NCBI GenBank assembly: GCA_951828585.1
Contig: OX639991.1
Span: forward strand, 3,132,576-3,196,575
Length of the DNA: 64,000 nt
Reading direction: 5' to 3'
Origin: Longimicrobiales bacterium
Lineage (GTDB): Bacteria; Gemmatimonadota; Gemmatimonadetes; Longimicrobiales; Gaopeijiaceae
Position numbers and translations under genes: made by a program. The notes under the pieces were generated by a model, which did no database searches, was not told where the DNA came from, and was given only the letters and a program-made list of their open reading frames with translations. The first letter of the stretch is position 1. Every line of letters begins with the position of its first letter. Below are positions 23,591 through 32,577 of the stretch, in pieces.

Positions 23591-23946
23591 GAGGACCCTC
23601 TCGCTTGGGGGAGTGGTTCCGAAGTGGGGAACTCAAGGATTCCCTCTCGGTCCACCGGTGTCAATCAGGCGGCTCCCGGGTGGGCACCCGTGGAGGACTG
23701 AGAAGGACCCACCGTACTCTCGGACGGGTACCGAAACCGGTGCACGATCTCGCAGAGAGAATACAGTGTGTAATCTACGCTTTACAAGAAGTAAATCATA
23801 CATTACATCCAAAAGACCCTGCAGATGGTGGGTCTTCCTTCGTCGGCAAGGGAGGCACCATCCTCGTCACCGGTCACCCAAGGTGAGCACGGTCCCTCGA
23901 CGATCCCAACCGCTATGAAGCCCCACCCAACCCCCTAGATTACCAC
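23591..23946. other. Intergenic region between the island edge and rel/spoT
   Basis: 356 bp without a gene. It contains an AT-rich patch at about 23759-23820 with partly symmetrical elements (TGTAA..TTACA around 23769-23786, then TAAATCATACATTACA), unlike the GC-rich flanks. A TAGATT at 23936-23941 lies 5 nt before the rel/spoT ATG. No terminator is obvious. Confidence 0.5.
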
Positions 23947-26148
23947 ATGCCCACCACCGCGACCGCCCAACGCACCGAGACCATCCGGGGCCTCCCCCGC
24001 CCCCTGGCCCGCGCCCTCGAGGTGTACGCCAGCCGTCTCGACATCGACGCGATCCGGTCCGCCTACGAACTCGCCGCCGAGGCCCACTCCGAACAACGCC
24101 GCGCCTCCGGCGAGCCCTTCATCAACCACGCCGTCGAAGTCGCCACGATCGTCGCCGAGCTCCAGCTCGACACCGCCTCGGTCGTGTCCGCGCTGGTCCA
24201 CGACGTCCCCGAGGACACCGTCGTTTCCCTGCAGGGGATCCGCGAACTCTTCGGCGACGAGGTGGGCGCGATCGTCGACGGGGTGACCAAGATCGGGCGG
24301 GTGCGCTTCCGCTCCAACACCGAGCGCCAGGTCGAGAACTACCGCAAGCTGCTGCTGTCGATGGCGCACGACGCGCGGGTCATCCTGATCAAGCTGGCGG
24401 ACCGGCTCCACAACATGCGTACGCTCGAGCATCTACCGGCCGCCAAGCAGAATCCGATCGCGCGGGAGACCCGGGAGATCTACGCGCCGCTCGCGCACCG
24501 CCTCGGGATGGCCGCGATCAAGTGGGAGCTGGAGGACCTGGCCTTCAAGTTCCTGGACCCCGACGCGTACGCCAATCTGCGCAAGCTGGTGCGGCAGCGG
24601 CGGCGGGCCCGCGAACGGCACGTTCTGGAGATGCGGCGGCCCCTCACCGACGCTCTTGCAGGGGCGGGCATCCCCGCCGAGGTCACGGGCCGCCCCAAGC
24701 ACCTGTGGTCGATCCATCGCAAGATGATTACCCAGGACCGCAGCTACGACGAGATCTACGACCTCATGGCCCTGCGCGTGATCACCGACTCGGTGCAGCG
24801 CTGCTACGTGGCGCTGGGCATCATCCACAGCCGCTGGACACCGATTCCGGAGCGCTTCCACGACTACGTGGCGACACCGAAGTCGAACATGTACCAGTCG
24901 ATCCACACGACAGTGTACGGCCCCGGCGGCCGCCGGTTCGAGGTCCAGATCCGCACCCGGGAGATGCACCGCACCGCCGAGTTCGGGATCGCCGCGCACT
25001 GGCGCTACAAGGCCGAGGGGAAGGAGAGCGGGGTCGACGACGCGCTCACCTGGTTCCGACAGGTGCTCGAGTGGCAGAAGGACGCCAGCGAGCCGGAGGA
25101 GTTCATGGAATTCCTCCGCATGGACCTCTTCCAGGGCGAGATCTTCGTCTTCACCCCCATGGGGGACGTCAAGCAGCTTCCGGTCGGCGCCACGCCGATC
25201 GACTTCGCCTTCTCGGTGCACACCGAGGTGGGTCTCCACTGCGCGGGGGCGAAGGTGAACGGCCGGATCGCGCCGCTCTCCCGCGAGCTCACCAGCGGCG
25301 ACTCTGTCGAGATCATCACCAACCCGCGCCAGTGGCCCAACCGGGACTGGCTGGGGTTCGTGAAGACTTCGCGCGCGCGCCAGAGGATCCGGCAGTGGAT
25401 CCGCCGCCAGGAGTTCGACACCGCGCTGAGGCTCGGGCAGAAGCTCTTTGCGCGGGCGCTGCGCAAGGGCCGCCTCGCCAAACCGGACAACGACGAGGCG
25501 CAGCGGGTGGCGCGCAAGCTCGGCTTCAAGAGCTTCGACGAGACGCTGGCGGCACTGGCCCGCGGCGACATCGGACCGACGGCGGTCATTAGCGGCTTCT
25601 ACCCGGACGAGGATCCGGCGCAGGTGGTCCAGCGGTCGCCGTCGGCGCTCGAACGCATCGCCGAGAAGATTCGCAAGTCGAACCGGGGCGTGACCATTCA
25701 GGGGATGGACAACCTGATGATTCGCTACTCGCAGTGCTGCGAACCGGTCCCGGGGGACAAGGTGATCGGGTACATCACGCGGGGCAGAGGCATCTCGATC
25801 CACCGCACCGACTGCTCGAATGTCCTGAACCTCAAGAAGGATCCCGCGCGCCGGGTCGAGATCGAGTGGCGGGCCGAGCGGGGGGACCGCTTCTTCGTGC
25901 ACATCCACATGGAGGGGACCGACCGGCGCGGCCTCCTGGGCGACGTGGCCCGCACGATCAGCGAGACCGCCACCGACATCCAGCACGCCGACATGCGCGC
26001 CAGCGACGGCGGGATGACCGCGGCGTTCGTGATCGAGGTGCAGGACCTGAGCCACCTCAAGCGCGTCATGCAGGCGGTGCAGAAGGTCAAGGGCGTGCTG
26101 TCGGTGGTGCGCCGCGAGAGCTTTCGGGAGAGCGACCTCCTGAAATGA
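23947..26148 (+). CDS. relA/spoT: Bifunctional (p)ppGpp synthetase/hydrolase (RelA/SpoT homolog)
   Basis: A 733-aa RSH enzyme that makes and degrades the alarmone (p)ppGpp. The HD hydrolase domain is intact (H61 in NHAVEVA, HD at 85-86 and ED at 89-90 in VHDVPEDT). The synthetase domain has RPKHLWSIHRKM, YDLMALRVI and ATPKSNMYQSIHTTVYG. They are followed by TGS (IFVFTPMGDVKQLPVGATPI), a zinc/CC region (SQCCEPVPGDKVIGYI) and a C-terminal ACT domain. With both domains complete it should be bifunctional. No Shine-Dalgarno is visible before the ATG; TAGATT ends 5 nt upstream, so a leaderless mRNA is possible. It lies next to the island but is a core gene. Confidence 0.97.
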   Translation: MPTTATAQRTETIRGLPRPLARALEVYASRLDIDAIRSAYELAAEAHSEQRRASGEPFINHAVEVATIVAELQLDTASVVSALVHDVPEDTVVSLQGIRELFGDEVGAIVDGVTKIGRVRFRSNTERQVENYRKLLLSMAHDARVILIKLADRLHNMRTLEHLPAAKQNPIARETREIYAPLAHRLGMAAIKWELEDLAFKFLDPDAYANLRKLVRQRRRARERHVLEMRRPLTDALAGAGIPAEVTGRPKHLWSIHRKMITQDRSYDEIYDLMALRVITDSVQRCYVALGIIHSRWTPIPERFHDYVATPKSNMYQSIHTTVYGPGGRRFEVQIRTREMHRTAEFGIAAHWRYKAEGKESGVDDALTWFRQVLEWQKDASEPEEFMEFLRMDLFQGEIFVFTPMGDVKQLPVGATPIDFAFSVHTEVGLHCAGAKVNGRIAPLSRELTSGDSVEIITNPRQWPNRDWLGFVKTSRARQRIRQWIRRQEFDTALRLGQKLFARALRKGRLAKPDNDEAQRVARKLGFKSFDETLAALARGDIGPTAVISGFYPDEDPAQVVQRSPSALERIAEKIRKSNRGVTIQGMDNLMIRYSQCCEPVPGDKVIGYITRGRGISIHRTDCSNVLNLKKDPARRVEIEWRAERGDRFFVHIHMEGTDRRGLLGDVARTISETATDIQHADMRASDGGMTAAFVIEVQDLSHLKRVMQAVQKVKGVLSVVRRESFRESDLLK

Positions 26149-26159
26149 TGCGATGCCTG

Positions 26160-26330
26160 GCAGCCCGTGGACAAGATCCCCCGGCATTCGAGTGGCGATG
26201 CATCCGGGCTGGACCGCTGCCCTCTGCGTTGCTCCTCGGGTGAATAGCGCTGCTATTCCCCCTTCGTCGCGCCTTGCCGGCCCGGCGCCTCTTCACTCTC
26301 GGTGCTCGGGCGGCCTTGTCCGCGGACTGC
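26160..26330 (+). repeat. MITE-like repeat, copy A
   Basis: A 171-bp non-coding element. Left end GCAGCCCGTGGACAAG (26160-26175); right end CCTTGTCCGCGGACTGC (26314-26330). The ends are imperfect inverted repeats of each other. The body shares about 90% identity by eye with copy B in two blocks (left ~53 bp, right ~108 bp). It lies between rel/spoT and uvrB. No clear target-site duplication was found. Confidence 0.75.
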
Positions 26331-26390
26331 GTGATGCGGTGATGTTGCGATGTCGTGATGCGCCGGAGGGACTCCGGACGGGAACCGGCG

Positions 26391-28376
26391 ATGCCTGACT
26401 TCGAGATTCGCGCCCCATTTGAGCCGCACGGCGACCAGCCCTCGGCCATCGCCGAACTGGCGGCGGGTGTGAGCGACGGAGCCCGCTTCCAGACGCTGCT
26501 CGGCGCAACGGGGACGGGCAAGACCCTCTCCATGGCCCACGTCATCGCGCAGTCGAAGCGGCCCGCGCTCGTCATGTCCCACAACAAGACGCTGGCGGCG
26601 CAACTCTACGGCGAGCTCAAGTCGCTGCTGCCGGGCAATGCGGTCGAGTACTTCGTCTCCTACTACGACTACTACCAGCCCGAGGCCTACATCCCCGCCA
26701 CCGACACCTACATCGAGAAGGATGCCTCCATCAACGAGGACATCGAGCGGCTGCGCCTGCGGACCACCTCGTCGCTGATCGAGCGGCGGGACGTGGTGGT
26801 GGTCGCGTCGGTGTCGTGCATCTACGGCCTGGGCAATCCGGTCGATTACCGCGGCCTGATGCTGCACCTCAAGGTCGGCGAGGAGGTTCCGCGGCAGCAG
26901 ATCCTGCGCGGCCTCGTCGACATCCTCTACAAGCGCAACGACATCGCCTTCGAGCGCGGCACCTTCCGGGTGCGCGGCGACACGGTGGAGGTGTTTCCGG
27001 CGTATGAGGAACAGGCGATCCGGATCGAGCTGTGGGGGGACGAGGTGGAACGCATCACCCGCTTTGATCCGCTCACGGGCGGGACGATCGCGGTGCTGGA
27101 CCGTACGGCGATCTACCCCGCGTCCCACTACGTGACACGCCGCCGCACGATCGAGGAGATGGCGCCGATGATTCGCGAGGAGATGGGGGAGCAGGTCGCG
27201 AAGTTCAGGGAGGTAGGGCGGCTGCTGGAGGCGCAGCGGATCGAGACGCGCACCAACTTCGACCTCGAGATGATGCTCGAGATGGGAACCTGCCCGGGGA
27301 TCGAGAACTACAGCCGCTACACGAGCGGCCGCCGCCCGGGCGAACGCCCCGCCTGCCTGCTGGACTACTTCCCCGAGGACTTCCTGCTCATCGTCGACGA
27401 GTCCCATGTCACCATTCCCCAGATCCACGGCATGTACAAGGGTGACCGGTCGCGCAAGCTCACGCTGGTGGACCACGGCTTCCGCCTTCCATCGGCCATC
27501 GACAACCGGCCGCTCACATTCGACGAGTGGTACTCGGTCCTCAACCAGGTCCTCTTCGTGTCGGCCACGCCGGGGGACTACGAGCTGGAGACTTGTGGCG
27601 GGGTCGTCACGGAGCAGATCATCCGTCCCACCGGGCTCGTGGACCCGCCGATCGACGTGCGTCCGGTGCGCGGCCAGGTGGACGACCTGCTCGCCGAGAT
27701 CCGGGAGCGGGCCGCCCGCGACGAACGCGTGCTGGTCACGACGCTCACCAAGCGCATGGCCGAGGACCTCGCCGAGTACTTCCAGTCGGTGGGCGTGCGG
27801 GTGCGGTACATGCACGCCGACATCGACACGATCGAGCGGATGGAGATCCTGCGCACGCTGCGCCTTGGAAGGATCGACGTGCTGGTGGGGATCAACCTGC
27901 TGCGCGAGGGGCTAGACCTGCCCGAGGTGTCGCTGGTGGCGATCCTGGACGCGGACAAGGAGGGCTTCCTGCGCAACGCCCGCTCCCTGATCCAGACGGT
28001 GGGGCGCGCCGCCCGCAACGCGAACGGGCGGGCGATCCTGTATGCGGATACCATCACGGGCTCGATGCGGGTCTGCCTCGACGAGACGGAGCGGCGGCGG
28101 CGGGTGCAGCTTGCTCACAACGAAGAACACGGCATCATTCCGAAGACGATCCGCAAGAGCGTGGCAGAGATCGAGTTTGCCACCCGGGTCGCGGACGCGC
28201 GGGAGAAGCCGCTGGCCAAGGTGGCCGAGCCCGCGCGCGGATACACGGACGAGGTTGATACGGAGGCGTACATGAAGATCATCGAGGAAGAGATGGCGAA
28301 GGCGGCCGAAGCACTCGACTTCGAGCGGGCGGCGGCGTTGAGGGACCAGTTGTTCGACTTGAGGGCGGCGGGGTGA
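26391..28376 (+). CDS. uvrB: Excinuclease ABC subunit B
   Basis: A 661-aa helicase-like core of nucleotide excision repair. It receives damage from UvrA, loads onto the strand and recruits UvrC. Walker A GATGTGKT (residues 39-46), the beta-hairpin region [20 protein letters not shown], motif [29 protein letters not shown] (motif VI) and a C-terminal UvrC-binding UVR motif ([20 protein letters not shown]) are all present. ATG 26391 gives the family N-terminus ([14 protein letters not shown]); an in-frame GTG/ATG 36 bp upstream is possible. A small hairpin CCGGAG-GGA-CTCCGG lies at 26363-26377, just before the start. Confidence 0.97.
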   Translation: MPDFEIRAPFEPHGDQPSAIAELAAGVSDGARFQTLLGATGTGKTLSMAHVIAQSKRPALVMSHNKTLAAQLYGELKSLLPGNAVEYFVSYYDYYQPEAYIPATDTYIEKDASINEDIERLRLRTTSSLIERRDVVVVASVSCIYGLGNPVDYRGLMLHLKVGEEVPRQQILRGLVDILYKRNDIAFERGTFRVRGDTVEVFPAYEEQAIRIELWGDEVERITRFDPLTGGTIAVLDRTAIYPASHYVTRRRTIEEMAPMIREEMGEQVAKFREVGRLLEAQRIETRTNFDLEMMLEMGTCPGIENYSRYTSGRRPGERPACLLDYFPEDFLLIVDESHVTIPQIHGMYKGDRSRKLTLVDHGFRLPSAIDNRPLTFDEWYSVLNQVLFVSATPGDYELETCGGVVTEQIIRPTGLVDPPIDVRPVRGQVDDLLAEIRERAARDERVLVTTLTKRMAEDLAEYFQSVGVRVRYMHADIDTIERMEILRTLRLGRIDVLVGINLLREGLDLPEVSLVAILDADKEGFLRNARSLIQTVGRAARNANGRAILYADTITGSMRVCLDETERRRRVQLAHNEEHGIIPKTIRKSVAEIEFATRVADAREKPLAKVAEPARGYTDEVDTEAYMKIIEEEMAKAAEALDFERAAALRDQLFDLRAAG

Positions 28377-28434
28377 GGAGGAGAGGCGTGATGCGGGAGC
28401 GGGCGAACAGGAGGGCGGGAGTGGAGGCTGTGGC

Positions 28435-28896
28435 ATGAGGGTGACGGAAGGGGAGTTGGCCGGGTGGGGGCGGCGCGTCGGCGCCGAGGTGGAGGCGCCG
28501 GTGTTCATCGGGCTGAGTGGGCCGCTGGGCGCGGGCAAGTCGGTGTTCGCGAGGGCGGTGGCGCGGGGGGCGGGGGTTGAGGGGGTGTTGCCGTCGCCGA
28601 CCTTCAACATCGTCTTCCGGTATGCGTTGCCGGGTGGCTGTGCGGTGATCCACGCGGATCTGTTTCGGCTGCGCACGGTGGCCGAGTTGGCGGGGATCGG
28701 TTGGGAGGACATGGTCGACGAGGAGGGCGCGATCGTGCTGGTGGAGTGGTGCGAGCGCGCGGGGGACGCGTTGCCGCGGACCCGGTGGGAGATCGGGCTG
28801 GGGTTCGTGCAGGGTGAGGTGGGGGTGCGGGCTGTGGAGATTGAGCGGTTCGGTGAGCCGGTGGCGCTGCCGCGGCCGCGGGTGGCGGCGGGGTGA
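28435..28896 (+). CDS. tsaE: tRNA t6A biosynthesis ATPase TsaE
   Basis: A 153-aa small P-loop ATPase that supports TsaB/TsaD in forming threonylcarbamoyl-adenosine-37 on ANN-decoding tRNAs. Walker A GPLGAGKS at residues 29-36, SPTFNIVFRY, HADLFRL and LVEWCERAGDALP are the standard motifs. Its TGA overlaps the GTG start of tsaB, so both t6A genes are co-translated. Length is normal. Confidence 0.93.
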   Translation: MRVTEGELAGWGRRVGAEVEAPVFIGLSGPLGAGKSVFARAVARGAGVEGVLPSPTFNIVFRYALPGGCAVIHADLFRLRTVAELAGIGWEDMVDEEGAIVLVEWCERAGDALPRTRWEIGLGFVQGEVGVRAVEIERFGEPVALPRPRVAAG

Positions 28897-29663
28897 GTGG
28901 GGCGGGGGACGGGCGTCCGCCCGCGGGCTGGTTCCTCGGAATCGAGACCTCGTGGAGGGTGGGATCGGTAGCGTTGGCCCGGGACGGGGTGGTCGCGGCG
29001 CGGCGCTTCCTCACGACCCCTTCCGCTCACGCGTCGGGGCTGATCCCGGCGGTCGGGGAGGTGCTTGAGGAATCGGAGATCAGCGTTGACGAACTCGCGG
29101 GCGTGGTGGTCGGGGCCGGTCCGGGATCGTTCACAGGTGTCCGCATCGGCGGCGCTGCGGCGAAGGGACTGGCGACGAGCCTGGAGATACCGCTCTACGC
29201 CACGTCGAGTCTGCGGGCCGCGTCCTTCACCTTGGAGGCGTTGGGGCCGGGCGCGGACCTGCCCGGCGAAATGGTCGACGGAGACGGGCCGCCCGGCTGG
29301 CGCGTCCAGCTCCCGGCGCTGAGCGGCGACGAGCGCGAACTCCGGCACGTGCTCCTGGACGCCCGGCGTGGCCGGGTGTACGGGGCCGGCTACGATGCGG
29401 GGGCCGACGGCCCGGTGGAGGTGGCCGCGCCGCACGCCGGCACGATCCTCGACGTGATGAACGCGCACCCGCCGCTCGACACGGTCTTCATGGGAGACGG
29501 CGCCATTGCCCACGGCGCTTTCATCCGGGCCGCCGGCTACACAGCGCAACCCTTCCCCGCCGGAATCCCCATCGCGGACGCCGTCATACAATGCTGCTCC
29601 TGGATCCCCGTCGACGCGGCCGTCTGGGAGCCGCACTACGTGAGGGAGTGGCGGCCGGGATGA
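28893..29663 (+). CDS. tsaB: tRNA t6A biosynthesis protein TsaB
   Basis: A 256-aa ASKHA-fold protein and scaffold partner of TsaD. From a GTG overlapping the tsaE stop, the first conserved strand is FLGIETSWRVGSVALARDG. Then come LIPAVGEVLEES, the family signature GVVVGAGPGSFTGVRIGGAA, and RHVLLDARRGRVYGAGYD. The C-terminal part is shorter and more variable, as usual. It is coupled 4 bp to rimI. The tsaE-tsaB-rimI order is common in bacteria. Confidence 0.92.
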   Translation: MSGAGDGRPPAGWFLGIETSWRVGSVALARDGVVAARRFLTTPSAHASGLIPAVGEVLEESEISVDELAGVVVGAGPGSFTGVRIGGAAAKGLATSLEIPLYATSSLRAASFTLEALGPGADLPGEMVDGDGPPGWRVQLPALSGDERELRHVLLDARRGRVYGAGYDAGADGPVEVAAPHAGTILDVMNAHPPLDTVFMGDGAIAHGAFIRAAGYTAQPFPAGIPIADAVIQCCSWIPVDAAVWEPHYVREWRPG

Positions 29664-30124
29664 CGGCCCCGGTCGCGCTGCGGCGCGCACAACCCGGCGA
29701 CCTGGCCGCGATCATGCCCATCGAGGCAGCCAGCTTCCACCGGCCCTGGCGCGAGCAGACCTTCGCCTCCCTGCTGGACCGGCCGGACAAGGACGTACTC
29801 GTAGCGACGCTCGACGGGACGGTCGTCGGGTACGCCGTCCTGACCGCCCAGGCCGGCGACGCGGAGCTGGCCAACCTGGCCGTGGATCCCGGTCACCGCC
29901 GGCGGGGAATCTCCACGGCCCTGCTGCGGAGGTGTCTGAAAATCCTGCAAGACCGGGGCGAGCGCTGGGTCTTTCTGGCGGTCCGCGCCTCGAACGATGC
30001 GGCATTCGGGCTATACCAGGCCTTCGGCTTCGACGAGATCGGCCGTCACGCGGGCTACTACCGGAATCCCACGGAGGACGCCGTCATCTTCGGACTGGAA
30101 GTCGACCGCGCACACCCCCGGTAG
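29660..30124 (+). CDS. rimI: RimI-type GNAT N-acetyltransferase
   Basis: A 154-aa GNAT-fold acetyltransferase, by family the enzyme acetylating the N-terminal residue of ribosomal protein S18. Visible landmarks: IEAASFHRPWREQTFASLL, the beta4 strand LANLAVDPGHRRRGISTALL containing the acetyl-CoA loop RRRGIS, FLAVRASNDAAFGLYQAFGF and GYYRNPTEDAVIFGLEV. The ATG overlaps the tsaB stop. In this context the RimI call is reasonable; other GNAT targets cannot be excluded. Confidence 0.88.
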   Translation: MTAPVALRRAQPGDLAAIMPIEAASFHRPWREQTFASLLDRPDKDVLVATLDGTVVGYAVLTAQAGDAELANLAVDPGHRRRGISTALLRRCLKILQDRGERWVFLAVRASNDAAFGLYQAFGFDEIGRHAGYYRNPTEDAVIFGLEVDRAHPR

Positions 30125-30231
30125 TCCGTACGCCGGGGGTCAGGGGGCTGCCGGGGCCAGGCTGCCGGTCGCCGGGACTACACGTTTTCGCCGGAGCGGC
30201 TACCTTTCGAGTTGAGGCTCAGCCCAACCTG

Positions 30232-30478
30232 TCAGCCCGTGGACAATATCCCCCGGCATTCGAACGGCGATGCATCCGGGCTGGCCGTTTCGCTTCACCT
30301 TGTCCGCGCTGTAAGGCACACATTACATTATGTCATGTCCGCTATACATTTTACCGCTCCAGGGCTTCGCTCTGCGTTGCTCCTCGGGCGATTAGCGCTG
30401 CTATTCCCCCTTCGTCGCGCCTTGCCAGCCCGGCGCCTCGCCGCTCTCGGTGCTCGCGGGGCTTTGTCCACGGACTGC
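30232..30478 (+). repeat. MITE-like repeat, copy B (with AT-rich insert)
   Basis: A 247-bp element. Left end CAGCCCGTGGACAA from 30233; right end CTTTGTCCACGGACTGC ending 30478. It matches copy A in left and right blocks but carries about 75 bp of extra AT-rich sequence in the middle (roughly 30290-30365, with ACATTACATTATGTCATGT). The rest of the 30125-30479 gap (30125-30231) shows no gene, only a TACCTTTC promoter-like motif at 30201. The right end abuts the start of the epimerase gene. Confidence 0.75.
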
Positions 30479-30479
30479 T

Positions 30480-31460
30480 ATGGAGAACATGCCCCATAAG
30501 AGCAGGAAGATACTGGTCACCGGCGGCGCCGGTTTCATAGGGAGCCATGTCGCCGGAGCCCACGTTGACCGGGGCGACAGGGTCTGGATCGTCGACGACC
30601 TCTCGTCCGGCCGGCTCGCCAACGTCCCCGCAGGTGCCGAGTTCCACGAGCTGGACATCGCCGACCCACGGGTGGGCGACCTCATCCGCCGGGTCGGCTT
30701 CGAAGTCATCAACCATCACGCCGCGCAGATCGACGTGCGCGTCTCGGTGGCCGACCCGGCCCTGGACGCCCGCGTGAATGTCACGGGTCTCCTCAACATC
30801 CTCGAGGCCGCACGAGAGAGCGGGACCGGCCGCATCGTCTTCGTCTCCAGCGGCGGTGTCGTCTACGGCGAACCCCACGACATCCCGACCCCGGAAGATG
30901 CACCCAAGCAACCCCTGTCTCCCTACGGAGTCACCAAGCTGGCCGGCGAGCACTACCTGAGCTACTACCGGGAAGTGCACGGTCTGGACTACGTGGCGTT
31001 GCGCTACAGCAACGTATACGGCCCCCGCCAGGACCCGCACGGCGAAGCGGGCGTGGTCGCGATCTTCTCGCAGCGCCTCCTGCGCGGCGAACCCCTGACC
31101 ATCTACGGCGACGGCGAACAGACCCGGGACTACGTCTACGTTGGCGACGTGGTGCGCGCCAACCTGATCGCCGCCCGCATGGACCTTCCCGCAGCTCCGG
31201 GACTCGACGCGCGCGCCTACAATGTGGGCACCGGGATCGAGACAACCGTGAACCGGCTCGCCGATGTCCTGGAAGAATCGGTGGGGATCCACACCGGCCG
31301 GGTCTTCGAGGGCGCCCGTCCGGGCGAACTCCGCCGCAGCGCCCTGGCAACCGCCAGGTTTCGTGAACGAGGCTGGTCCCCCGCGCCAAGCCTGCGCGAG
31401 GGTCTGGCCGCAACCTTCGAACACATCGCCTCCCGCGTGGAGGCCATGACGATCGCATGA
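30480..31460 (+). CDS. NAD-dependent sugar-nucleotide epimerase/dehydratase (GalE-like)
   Basis: A 326-aa extended short-chain dehydrogenase. N-terminal NAD loop ILVTGGAGFIGSHVAGA, INHHAAQIDV, VSSGGVVYGEP, catalytic YGVTKLAGEHY (YxxxK), RYSNVYGPRQDPHGEAGVVA, and DGEQTRDYVYVGDVV are typical of UDP-glucose 4-epimerase-like enzymes. The ATG at 30480 starts 2 bp after repeat copy B; a second in-frame ATG at 30489 is preceded by GGAG and may be the true start. It is coupled (ATGA) to tolQ, an unusual neighbour that may reflect a shared envelope role. The substrate is not determinable. Confidence 0.9.
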   Translation: MENMPHKSRKILVTGGAGFIGSHVAGAHVDRGDRVWIVDDLSSGRLANVPAGAEFHELDIADPRVGDLIRRVGFEVINHHAAQIDVRVSVADPALDARVNVTGLLNILEAARESGTGRIVFVSSGGVVYGEPHDIPTPEDAPKQPLSPYGVTKLAGEHYLSYYREVHGLDYVALRYSNVYGPRQDPHGEAGVVAIFSQRLLRGEPLTIYGDGEQTRDYVYVGDVVRANLIAARMDLPAAPGLDARAYNVGTGIETTVNRLADVLEESVGIHTGRVFEGARPGELRRSALATARFRERGWSPAPSLREGLAATFEHIASRVEAMTIA

Positions 31461-32167
31461 ACGAACTTCTTCCCCAGTCCCAGCCGATGCGGAACCCCTG
31501 GGACATGATCGTTGGTGCCAGCATCCCCACCCAGATCGTGCTCGGAGTGCTGGTTCTCTTTTCGGTCCTCTCCCTCTGGGTAATCATCTCGAAGGTTCGT
31601 CACTTCCGGGCCGTGCGGCAGGAAGGGGACCGGTTCCTGGGCCGGATGGAGGAAGCCGGCAACCTGACCGAAGCTTCCGAGGCGCTGATCGGGCTTACCG
31701 AGTCCCCGTACACGCGACTCTTCCGCGGCGGCCTCTCCTTCTTCGCCGAGCTCAGTCCCGGGGCGCTCTTCGGTTCGAGCCAGGCGAGCGGGTTGTCGCT
31801 GACCCAGCTGGAAGCGCTCCGGATGGTGATGGACAAGGTGGAGGCCGAGGAGATCGACGAGCTTGCGCACGGCCTCAACTGGCTCGCCATCATCGGGTCT
31901 GTGTCGCCGCTGCTGGGGCTGATGGGTACGGTCATCGGAATCATGAGAACCTTCCTCGGCATTGCGGCCGAGCGGTCCACCAACATCAGCGCGGTGGCGC
32001 CCGGGGTGGCCGAGGCGCTCATCACCACGGTGGCCGGTCTGGCCGTGGCCATTCCATCGGTCATTGCGTACAACCACTTCGTCTCGCGCCTGAACCTGGT
32101 GCGGGGGGAGTTCGAGGGCTTTGCGAGCGAGTTCATCGGCACGCTGGCCAAGGAGCGGCACGTGTGA
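31457..32167 (+). CDS. tolQ: TolQ/ExbB-type proton channel subunit
   Basis: A 236-aa inner-membrane protein. A first helix follows IPTQIVLGVLVLFSVLSLWV, then a cytoplasmic loop, then two helices around WLAIIGSVSPLLGLMGTVIG and GVAEALITTVAGLAVAIPSV, the signature of the MotA/TolQ/ExbB family. With TolR it forms the proton-driven motor that energises the Tol-Pal complex linking the inner and outer membranes during division. It overlaps the genes on both sides by 4 bp. The tolB-pal context favours TolQ over ExbB. Confidence 0.93.
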   Translation: MNELLPQSQPMRNPWDMIVGASIPTQIVLGVLVLFSVLSLWVIISKVRHFRAVRQEGDRFLGRMEEAGNLTEASEALIGLTESPYTRLFRGGLSFFAELSPGALFGSSQASGLSLTQLEALRMVMDKVEAEEIDELAHGLNWLAIIGSVSPLLGLMGTVIGIMRTFLGIAAERSTNISAVAPGVAEALITTVAGLAVAIPSVIAYNHFVSRLNLVRGEFEGFASEFIGTLAKERHV

Positions 32168-32577
32168 GGCGGCGTGACCGGCAGCGCGTCGGGCTTCCCG
32201 TACGCGCGGAGATCAATGTGACCAGCCTGGTCGATGTCGCATTCACCCTGCTGATCATCTTCATCATCACCGCGCCGGTGCTGCAGGGGGGGATCGAGGT
32301 GAATGTACCGGAGGGCCCGGTGCGGGTCATCGAGGCGACGGACGAGCAGATCGTCATAAGCGTCAACTCCGAGGGAGTCTGGCATATCGGAGATGCGCCC
32401 GTGGCGGACGACCTTTTTGACGCTGCACTCGAACAACTGATCGAGGAGCGCAACGCGGACGTGGTCTATCTGAAGGGCGATTCAGCGGCGGTCTACGGAC
32501 GGGTGACCCGCGCCGTCGCGGTCATCGCCGACCACGACGTACGGCTGGCCCTCATGATGCGGGAGTTGCAGCGATGA
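32164..32577 (+). CDS. tolR: TolR/ExbD-type motor subunit
   Basis: A 137-aa protein with one N-terminal helix (INVTSLVDVAFTLLIIFIIT) carrying the conserved channel Asp (LVDVAF) and a periplasmic domain (VNVPEGPVRVIEATDEQIVI; ADVVYLKGDSAAVYGRVTRA). It starts with GTG at 32164 overlapping the tolQ stop and ends overlapping the next ATG. Normal length. It forms the proton path with TolQ and contacts peptidoglycan. Confidence 0.93.
   Translation: MRRRDRQRVGLPVRAEINVTSLVDVAFTLLIIFIITAPVLQGGIEVNVPEGPVRVIEATDEQIVISVNSEGVWHIGDAPVADDLFDAALEQLIEERNADVVYLKGDSAAVYGRVTRAVAVIADHDVRLALMMRELQR

Noticed and set aside
24433-26187. 584-codon minus-strand frame across rel/spoT
   Set aside because: The plus strand encodes all domains of an RSH protein; the opposite frame has no recognisable motif.
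26253-27815. 520-codon minus-strand frame across uvrB ending in repeat copy A
   Set aside because: Antisense shadow of uvrB; only the shared tail with repeat copy B is of interest, and that is reported as the repeat.
30232-30478. Repeat copy B as an insertion sequence or a small protein gene
   Set aside because: No transposase, no start with ribosome-binding site, and the same block recurs non-coding in copies A and C.
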